A stretch of DNA of 39,042 nt, taken from positions 1 to 39,042 of the forward strand of contig JAAYBH010000018.1 of NCBI GenBank assembly GCA_012718935.1, read 5' to 3'. Positions 33,292-39,042 of the stretch are shown piece after piece. The DNA comes from Clostridiales bacterium (GTDB lineage: Bacteria > Bacillota > Clostridia > Oscillospirales > Oscillospiraceae). The position numbers and the translations under genes were made by a program. Under the pieces are notes generated by a model. That model was not told where the DNA came from, made no database searches, and worked only from the letters and a program-made list of their open reading frames with translations. Numbering within the stretch: the first letter of the stretch is position 1; every line of letters begins with the position of its first letter.

Positions 33292-33320
33292 TACACAATA
33301 TCTTGTGTATATGATATAAT
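33292..33320 (+). promoter_or_regulatory. nrdR promoter with an overlapping NrdR-box-like palindrome
   Basis: A perfect TATAAT (33315-33320) stands 17 nt after TACACA (33292-33297, 4 of 6). Over the -35 lies the 16-mer ACACAATATCTTGTGT (33293-33308), which extends to an 8-bp inverted repeat ATACACAA/TTGTGTAT. It agrees closely with the described NrdR box (acaCwAtATaTwGtgt). Only one box is seen; paired boxes are usual. Confidence 0.72.
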
Positions 33321-33379
33321 AGTAATCATTTTATTGTCAGGTCAATTCGGAATACGACAGAAAGATCGGAGGCTTCGTT

Positions 33380-33835
33380 ATGAAATGCCCATATTGCGGT
33401 TATTCTGAAAGCCGGGTTATCGATTCAAGACCAGCCGAGGAGGGTGCGACAATCCGCCGCCGCCGCGAGTGCCTATCCTGCCAGAAGAGATTTACAACTT
33501 ACGAAATCATGGAGCGCGTACCGTTGATTGTGATTAAGAAAGACGGCAGCCGCCAGACCTTTGATAAAATGAAGGTTTTAAACGGCATGCTCCGGGCTTG
33601 TGAAAAGCGCCCTGTCGCATTGGCCGACCTGCAGAAGGCCGTCGACGAGATCGAGCAGGAGCTTCAGAATTCACTGGAACGCGAGGTTGATTCATCGTCC
33701 ATCGGCGAGCTCGTCATGAGGAAACTCAAGCCGCTTGACGAAGTCGCCTATGTCCGATTTGCATCGGTGTACAGGCAATTCAAAGACCTCAATACCTTTA
33801 TGGAGGAATTGAACAAGCTGCTGATCGACAAATAA
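33380..33835 (+). CDS. nrdR: Transcriptional repressor NrdR
   Basis: A 151-residue protein with an N-terminal zinc ribbon ([18 protein letters not shown], then [12 protein letters not shown]: cysteines 3, 6, 31 and 34) and an ATP-cone domain from about residue 49 ([19 protein letters not shown]). NrdR binds ATP/dATP and represses ribonucleotide reductase genes. A site resembling its own operator covers its promoter, suggesting self-control. GGAGG lies 7-8 nt before the ATG. It converges with the DUF4363 gene with only 4 nt between stops. No ribonucleotide reductase gene is in the window. Confidence 0.97.
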   Translation: MKCPYCGYSESRVIDSRPAEEGATIRRRRECLSCQKRFTTYEIMERVPLIVIKKDGSRQTFDKMKVLNGMLRACEKRPVALADLQKAVDEIEQELQNSLEREVDSSSIGELVMRKLKPLDEVAYVRFASVYRQFKDLNTFMEELNKLLIDK

Positions 33836-33839
33836 TCAA

Positions 33840-34220
33840 TCAGAATATACTCCCCGGCTTGATCTTTTCAATCGAAGAGATGCTCTTCAATCTGGATATG
33901 GCAGCCTGAGCTGCGCCTTTGGCGCTCTCTTTCTCCCTTGCGTAAATCCGCTCCATATAACCATAAATAGCGTCTGTGGTCGATTCAAGCTCCGAGTGAC
34001 GGAGTACCAAATGTGTGTAGGACTCGCTGTCTGACCATCGCTTCGCCGCTTCCTCCGCCTTTTGTTCCGCCTGGACCCAATCGCTCTTTTCAGCATATGC
34101 TCCGGATTCTTCAATGAGATGTGTGATATCATCCGTCAGCTTATTCAGATAATGGATATTAACAAACGCCGCCGCCAGCATGATGACGAGAAGACAACCG
34201 ATAATAATCTCCTTTTTCAT
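33840..34220 (-). CDS. DUF4363 family protein (membrane-anchored helical protein)
   Basis: A 126-residue protein with one N-terminal hydrophobic segment (IIIGCLLVIMLAAAFVNI, residues 5-22) acting as a signal anchor, followed by a mostly helical, charged domain (DWVQAEQKAEEAAKRWSDSE; HSELESTTDAIYGYMERI). This is the layout of DUF4363 proteins, which in Clostridia are regularly encoded right after a DUF421 protein. It overlaps the DUF421 gene by 4 nt (ATGA-type), indicating coupled translation and a likely joint function at the membrane or in spore formation. Function not established. Confidence 0.88.
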   Translation of the reverse strand: MKKEIIIGCLLVIMLAAAFVNIHYLNKLTDDITHLIEESGAYAEKSDWVQAEQKAEEAAKRWSDSESYTHLVLRHSELESTTDAIYGYMERIYAREKESAKGAAQAAISRLKSISSIEKIKPGSIF

Positions 34221-34897
34221 GCATTCCGGTCCTTTGGCAAAAAATAAATACTGCCGCTCTCATCGGCCGTCATCAGATAAACGTCGCTGACATCGCTCAC
34301 GTTTCTTTGGGAAAGCTGCCTTTTGAGCCAGATATCGTTAAACCCCATTAAATTCAGGTTATCCGAGAGAACTCTTCCTTCATTGACGATGATGACGGGA
34401 TAACCGGCATTATCCACCTGAATATTCATTTGTTTCGGTGTCAGCGGCAGCTGATCCGTGTACAGAAGCGTAGAGAGGGAGCCGTCTGTCTCAAGAATGG
34501 CAAACTTGACGGTGCTGATATCGTATATATCCTTTTTTCTCAGCTGTTCCGAGAGCTCATCCAGGGTAAATCTGTTAATTTTCATCTCCCTCTGGATAAT
34601 TTTTCCTCCATGGATGATCAAGCTCGGTTTCCCGCATATAAATTTCCTGAACTTTATGCTTTTTACAATAAATCCTGACATGAGCACCTCGCAGCACAGG
34701 AGTGTCAAAACAGGGATCAGCCCGTACAGCAATGGGGTTCCGATATCCTGCAGGGGGTGCGCCGCCAGGTCTGAAATGAGTACGGCAACAACGAGTTCGG
34801 CCGGCTCCAGCTCTCCGATCTGCCGTTTCCCCATGATTCTCAGCGATATGATGATGACCACATATAAAATAAGGGTCCGGAATATGGCAATCGCCAT
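34217..34897 (-). CDS. DUF421 / YetF-like membrane protein
   Basis: A 226-residue protein with three N-terminal hydrophobic helices, RIMGKRQIGELEPAELVVAVLISDLAA between helices one and two (residues 20-46, read as MGKRQIGELEPAELV), and a C-terminal soluble domain (KPSLIIHGGKIIQREMKINRF; DIYDISTVKFAILETDGSLS) as in YetF. Members of this family occur in spore formers, often with DUF4363, as here. The start has only a weak site (GGCGTGA). It is divergent from dapF, with 98 nt between. Role unknown. Confidence 0.9.
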   Translation of the reverse strand: MAIAIFRTLILYVVIIISLRIMGKRQIGELEPAELVVAVLISDLAAHPLQDIGTPLLYGLIPVLTLLCCEVLMSGFIVKSIKFRKFICGKPSLIIHGGKIIQREMKINRFTLDELSEQLRKKDIYDISTVKFAILETDGSLSTLLYTDQLPLTPKQMNIQVDNAGYPVIIVNEGRVLSDNLNLMGFNDIWLKRQLSQRNVSDVSDVYLMTADESGSIYFLPKDRNA

Positions 34898-34995
34898 TTT
34901 ATCACGCCAATCGTCGTTTTTGAATAGTATTGCCTGTGTGGCTCTTGTTATAACAGTCTTTCAGAGCAAGGTTTTTGAGAAGAGGAGATATTAAA

Positions 34996-35823
34996 ATGAA
35001 ATTCACAAAAATGCATGGAACAGGGAACGACTATATCTACATCAACTGCTTTGAGGAAACGATTGTGGAGCCCGTGCCCCTCGCTGTCGAATTGTCCGAC
35101 CGGCATTTCGGCGTCGGAGCCGACGGTATCATATTGATCTGCCCCTCCGATGAGGCTGACTTTAAAATGCGGATGTTCAATGCCGACGGTTCGGAAGGCA
35201 AAATGTGCGGCAACGGCATCCGCTGTATCGGAAAATATGTCTACGAACGGCACCTGACGGACAAGACGGAGATTATGGTTGAAACGCTGTCCGGTATTAA
35301 AAAACTGCAGCTTCAAATTGAAAATGGCGTCGTAAAAACTATCCGTGTCGACATGGGTGAGCCGGTCATTCACGCCGCCGATATTCCCGTCCTGTCAGAG
35401 TCACCCGAATTTATCAACCAGCCGGTGACGGCCGGCGATCTTACATACATGATGACCTGCGTCTCTATGGGAAATCCCCACGGTGTCATATTTGTCGACG
35501 ACACAGCCGCTCTCGATCTGCCGCGGATCGGTCCCCCACTTGAAAACCATCCGATATTCCCGGAACGTGCCAATATTGAATTCGTGCAGCGCATCGATGA
35601 TAAAACACTGAAAATGCGTGTCTGGGAACGCGGCAGCGGCGAAACCCTGGCCTGCGGCACCGGCGCATGCGCCGCACTCGTGGCCTCTGTCCTCAACAAC
35701 AAATCCCGCCGCCGCGCCAAGCTCCTCCTCTCCGGCGGCGAGCTCCATATCGACTGGAACGAGATCAATAATCACGTCTACCTCTCAGGCTCCGCCGAAT
35801 TCGTCTTCGACGGCGAGATATAG
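34996..35823 (+). CDS. dapF: Diaminopimelate epimerase
   Basis: The 275-residue enzyme converts LL- to meso-diaminopimelate for lysine and peptidoglycan. MKFTKMHGTGNDYIYI starts the protein; the first catalytic cysteine is Cys71 in MCGNGIRC and the second lies in ETLACGTGACA. Both halves of the pseudo-symmetric fold are complete. GAGGAG lies 8 nt before ATG 34996; an upstream in-frame start at 34975 lies before that site and is not used. It begins a dapF-dapL-glmS cluster. A TGTTATAAC extended -10-like site lies at 34946-34954, but no -35 is clear. Confidence 0.97.
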   Translation: MKFTKMHGTGNDYIYINCFEETIVEPVPLAVELSDRHFGVGADGIILICPSDEADFKMRMFNADGSEGKMCGNGIRCIGKYVYERHLTDKTEIMVETLSGIKKLQLQIENGVVKTIRVDMGEPVIHAADIPVLSESPEFINQPVTAGDLTYMMTCVSMGNPHGVIFVDDTAALDLPRIGPPLENHPIFPERANIEFVQRIDDKTLKMRVWERGSGETLACGTGACAALVASVLNNKSRRRAKLLLSGGELHIDWNEINNHVYLSGSAEFVFDGEI

Positions 35824-35828
35824 AATAT

Positions 35829-35854
35829 CGTAGGGGCCGCCGAGGGCGGCGACC
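35829..35854 (+). repeat. REP-like palindromic repeat, copy 3
   Basis: CGTAGGGGCCGCCGAGGGCG followed by GCGACC contains a GCCGCC/GGCGGC stem with a GAG loop. It shares the GTAGGGGC head with copies 1 and 2 but has a different stem. It lies between dapF and dapL, outside coding sequence. Confidence 0.65.
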
Positions 35855-35909
35855 ACTATGAAAATTTCCTGCATTTCATTATGAGCGAATAAAACAAAGG
35901 AGCACGAGC

Positions 35910-37127
35910 ATGGTCAAAGTAAACGAAAACTATCTGAAGCTTCCCGGAGGATATCTTTTTCCCGAGATATCACGGCGTGTCAAGGCATTTGCCGCCGAAA
36001 ACCCGCCGAGGCCCCTCATCCGTCTCGGTATCGGGGACGTGACACAGCCGCTGTGTCCCGCCGTCATTGAAGCAATGCATAAGGCGACTGAGGAAATGGC
36101 TGACAAAAAGACCTTCAGAGGCTATATGGACGATTCCGCCGGCTATGATTTCCTCAGAAACGCCATCTCGGAGCACGATTATAAAGCCCGCGGCATCAAT
36201 ATCACTCCAGGAGAGATCTGCGTCTCCGACGGTGCAAAGAGCGACTGCGGCAACATCGGTGATATCTTCTCCGCCGATAATGTCGTGGCCGTCTGTGATC
36301 CCGTCTACCCCGTCTATGTGGACACAAACGTTATGTTCGGCAGGGCCGGCGAGCTCTGCAGCGACGGTAAATGGTCCGACCTTGTCTATCTCCCCTGCAC
36401 CGAAGCCAACGGCTTCTTCCCGGAGCTGCCAAACAAGGTCCCGGATATCATCTATATCTGCTCTCCCAACAACCCTACAGGCGCGGCAGCCACAAGGGAG
36501 CAGCTGAAGGTTTGGGTTGATTACGCCAACAGTCACGGCTCCGTCATCCTGTTTGACTCCGCATACGAAGCTTATGTCACCGATCCTTCGCTCCCCCGCA
36601 GCATCTACGAGATACCGGGCGCCGATACGTGTGCCATCGAGTTCCGCAGTTTTTCAAAGACAGCGGGCTTCACCGGCACACGCTGCGCCTACACTGTCTT
36701 TCCGAATGCCCTTGTCCGCGGAGGTGTTTCGCTTAAGTCGCTCTGGATGCGCCGCCAGAACACAAAATACAACGGGACGGCTTACGTCATCCAGCGCGCG
36801 GCCGAGGCCATCTATACCGAAGACGGCCGGAAGCAGACAAAAGCGACGATCGCTTATTACCTTAATAACGCGACGATTATCCGGGAAGGTTTTGCCAGAG
36901 CCGGCATTACTGCTTACGGAGGCGTGAACGCGCCGTACATCTGGGCGAAGACGCCGAATGGTACGCCGTCCTGGGACTTTTTTGACCTCCTTCTTAAAAA
37001 AGCCTGCGTCGTCACGACGCCGGGCGCCGGTTTCGGCCCCTCCGGCGAGGGCTTCATCCGCGTTACGGCGTTCGGTGATGTCGAGGCGACCAAGGAAGCC
37101 GTTTCAAGGATTGTTGAGCTTATCTAA
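35910..37127 (+). CDS. dapL: LL-diaminopimelate aminotransferase
   Basis: The 405-residue fold-type I PLP enzyme transfers an amino group from glutamate to tetrahydrodipicolinate, making LL-diaminopimelate in one step and bypassing the succinylase/acetylase branches. It starts [17 protein letters not shown], has the [15 protein letters not shown] motif near residue 190, FDSAYEAYV, and the PLP-lysine in [17 protein letters not shown]. The N-terminal LKLPGGYLF and length match DapL rather than general aspartate aminotransferases. GGAG lies 8 nt before ATG. It follows dapF, whose substrate is the DapL product. Confidence 0.97.
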   Translation: MVKVNENYLKLPGGYLFPEISRRVKAFAAENPPRPLIRLGIGDVTQPLCPAVIEAMHKATEEMADKKTFRGYMDDSAGYDFLRNAISEHDYKARGINITPGEICVSDGAKSDCGNIGDIFSADNVVAVCDPVYPVYVDTNVMFGRAGELCSDGKWSDLVYLPCTEANGFFPELPNKVPDIIYICSPNNPTGAAATREQLKVWVDYANSHGSVILFDSAYEAYVTDPSLPRSIYEIPGADTCAIEFRSFSKTAGFTGTRCAYTVFPNALVRGGVSLKSLWMRRQNTKYNGTAYVIQRAAEAIYTEDGRKQTKATIAYYLNNATIIREGFARAGITAYGGVNAPYIWAKTPNGTPSWDFFDLLLKKACVVTTPGAGFGPSGEGFIRVTAFGDVEATKEAVSRIVELI

Positions 37128-37180
37128 AGGAGCCGATGCGCGGGAGCACGCGCTCATGCTTTACTCATGGAGGTATTTCT

Positions 37181-39010
37181 ATGTGCGGAATTGTCGGATA
37201 TACGGGAAAGCAGGAAGCCGCGCCCATCATGCTGGAAGGGCTCAAACGCCTTGAGTACAGAGGTTATGACTCGGCCGGCATAGTGATCAACCGGGACGGC
37301 GAACTCTCTTTATGCAAAGCCAAAGGCTACGTGGACGCTCTGAGCGAAAAAATCGGCGGCGGAAGTCTGATGAAAGGACATACCGGCGTCGGCCATACGC
37401 GCTGGGCCACCCACGGAAAGCCGTCAGACGAAAACGCGCACCCGCACGTCAGCAGCACCGGCAAGATTGCTCTCGTACATAACGGTATCATTGAGAACTA
37501 CCAGAAGCTCAGGGAAATGCTGATAGCCAAAGGCTTCGATTTCAAATCAGAGACCGATACGGAGGTTGCCGTCAACCTCATTCAATTTTATTATAAAGGC
37601 GATATCCTGAAAGCCGTCTCGGAAGCGGCGCGGCGAATGGAGGGCTCCTATGCGCTGGGTATCGTTTGCGAGGACTATCCCGACCTGCTGCTGGCCACAA
37701 GAAAGGAAAGCCCGCTGATCCTCGGTATCGGTAAGGACGGGAACTTCCTTGCTTCCGACGTGGCAGCCATCCTCACGCATACCCGGGACGTCTGTTATCT
37801 GGCTGACGATGAGATAGCCATGATAACGCCGACAGACATCAAAATATTCAATTGCGAGCTTGATGAAATAATCAGGGAACCGGCACGTATCGACTGGGAT
37901 ATTTCTGCTGCCGAAAAAGGCGGATACGAGCATTTCATGTTCAAGGAAATCATGGAACAGCCCGAAGCGGTTCGCAAGACGCTGTCGCCGCGGCTTCAAA
38001 ACGGAAGGGTCGTTCTGGATGACATTATTTTGGAACCGGATTACGTCAACAGTCTGAAAAAAATCTACATCATCGGCTGCGGCTCGGCCTACCACGTGGG
38101 CATCGTCGCCAAATACAATATAGAAAAGCTTGCGCGCATTCCGGTTGAAGCGGTATTGGCATCAGAATTCCGGTATTCTTCACCTCTGGCGGATAAAAAT
38201 ACACTTGTTATCTGCATCAGCCAGTCCGGCACGACGGCGGACACGATCGCCGCGATGCGCGAGGCTAAAAGGCTTGGCGCGCGCGTACTCTCCATTGTCA
38301 ATGTCGTAGGCAGCGTCATCGCCGCCGAATCGGATGATGTCCTTTACACATGGGCGGGTCCGGAGATCGCCGTCGCCACGACAAAGGCCTACAGCACGCA
38401 GCTTGCTGTGACATATCTTATCGCACTTTTCCTGGCCGATTTGCGCGGCACAATTACATGTGAAGACTACACCGCTATTGTCGGCGGACTGTCAGCGCTT
38501 CCTGCCAAGCTTGAAGAAATTCTTCAAAACAAGGAAAATGTCCAATACCTGGCGTCGATCTTCTTCAACAAGGATAATATTTTTTTCATCGGTCGCAACA
38601 TTGACTATGCACTGACTCTTGAAGCGTCACTCAAGCTCAAGGAAATATCGTATATCCATTCCGACGCTTACGCCGCCGGTGAGCTCAAGCACGGCACCAT
38701 CTCGCTGATCGAAGAAGGCACGCTTGTTATTGCCATGGCATCTTATTTCAGGCTGATAGATAAAACCGTCAGCAACATCGTCGAAGTCAAATCCCGCGGC
38801 GCCGAAATTCTAACCCTGACAACAGTGAGCGGAAAAGCGCATGTCGCCCACGCCTCCGACGAAATTGTGCTGATTCCGGATATTCATGAGATTCTGCTCC
38901 CCTCCCTGGCCGTTGTCCCGATGCAGCTTTTCGCCTACTATGTGGCCCTCGCGCGGGGCTGCAGTATCGATAAACCCCGTAATCTCGCAAAATCAGTGAC
39001 AGTAGAATAA
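37181..39010 (+). CDS. glmS: Glutamine:fructose-6-phosphate aminotransferase (isomerising)
   Basis: The 609-residue enzyme makes glucosamine-6-phosphate, the first step to UDP-GlcNAc and the cell wall. The glutaminase domain begins MCGIVGYTGKQEAAPIMLEG, so removing Met exposes the catalytic Cys; this fixes ATG 37181, preceded by GGAGG 7 nt upstream, and rejects the in-frame ATG 37136. Two SIS sugar-isomerase domains follow (CISQSGTTADTIAAMREAK; FIGRNIDYALTLEASLKLKE), and the protein ends KPRNLAKSVTVE as expected. The 53 nt between dapL and glmS is too short for a glmS ribozyme and shows none of its features. Confidence 0.98.
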   Translation: MCGIVGYTGKQEAAPIMLEGLKRLEYRGYDSAGIVINRDGELSLCKAKGYVDALSEKIGGGSLMKGHTGVGHTRWATHGKPSDENAHPHVSSTGKIALVHNGIIENYQKLREMLIAKGFDFKSETDTEVAVNLIQFYYKGDILKAVSEAARRMEGSYALGIVCEDYPDLLLATRKESPLILGIGKDGNFLASDVAAILTHTRDVCYLADDEIAMITPTDIKIFNCELDEIIREPARIDWDISAAEKGGYEHFMFKEIMEQPEAVRKTLSPRLQNGRVVLDDIILEPDYVNSLKKIYIIGCGSAYHVGIVAKYNIEKLARIPVEAVLASEFRYSSPLADKNTLVICISQSGTTADTIAAMREAKRLGARVLSIVNVVGSVIAAESDDVLYTWAGPEIAVATTKAYSTQLAVTYLIALFLADLRGTITCEDYTAIVGGLSALPAKLEEILQNKENVQYLASIFFNKDNIFFIGRNIDYALTLEASLKLKEISYIHSDAYAAGELKHGTISLIEEGTLVIAMASYFRLIDKTVSNIVEVKSRGAEILTLTTVSGKAHVAHASDEIVLIPDIHEILLPSLAVVPMQLFAYYVALARGCSIDKPRNLAKSVTVE

Positions 39011-39042
39011 AACAACACGATGACAAAGACGGACGCCGCAGC

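Noticed and set aside
33309-33379. Second NrdR box downstream of the first
   Set aside because: No second 16-mer with the CAATAT/TTGTG pattern was found at the usual spacing.

Overview
This 39 kb window looks like chromosomal core DNA of an anaerobic, spore-forming-lineage member of the Clostridia, probably near the Oscillospirales. The basis is the gene content: a YlmC/YmxH sporulation-type PRC-barrel protein, an energy-coupling FolT transporter under a THF riboswitch, an M-box before corA, the DapL lysine branch, NfnAB, indolepyruvate:ferredoxin oxidoreductase and the DUF421/DUF4363 pair. I saw no rRNA, tRNA, CRISPR array, transposase or phage gene. Exact taxonomy cannot be settled from the sequence alone.

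Layout. 1-920: end of a URO-D/methyltransferase-type gene and a C_GCAxxG_C_C protein, closed by a two-way terminator. 940-6012 (minus): gdhA, an AEC-family carrier, folC, folT with its THF riboswitch, and a PilZ protein. 6173-8394 (minus): tsf, rpsB and ylmC. 8503-9901 (plus): corA behind a long leader with an M-box, a terminator/antiterminator, a 24-codon upstream ORF and competing hairpins. 9916-10140 (minus): a small protein made of five 14-residue repeats. 10280-13964 (plus): ylxM-ffh-rpsP-khpA-rimM-trmD, the signal-recognition/ribosome-maturation operon. 14077-16306 (plus): nfnA-nfnB behind a direct-repeat array and a palindrome. 16369-19515 (minus): an HPr-like protein lacking the catalytic His, purB, and an aspartate-type aminotransferase. 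19755-28527 (minus): two units, iorA-iorB-paaK-ACT and an acyl-CoA synthetase-SSS symporter-MFS carrier operon. 28809-32759 (plus): comEC-holA-rnmV. 32931-33835 (plus): a DUF6514-like gene and nrdR. 33840-34897 (minus): DUF421-DUF4363. 34996-39010 (plus): dapF-dapL-glmS, feeding cell-wall synthesis.

How the parts fit. The central metabolic region suggests amino-acid fermentation: an aminotransferase makes 2-oxo acids, IorAB oxidises aryl-pyruvates to aryl-acetyl-CoA with reduced ferredoxin, and PaaK and a second AMP-forming acyl-CoA synthetase link CoA esters and free acids. GdhA recycles amino groups and NfnAB balances ferredoxin, NADH and NADPH. Two transporters sit in the same block.

The most interesting features are regulatory: the layered corA leader; a THF riboswitch followed by an anti-Shine-Dalgarno cascade; an NrdR-box-like palindrome over the nrdR promoter; the repeat array plus palindrome before nfnAB; a dispersed REP-like palindrome with compensatory changes; and a likely ATT start codon for comEC.
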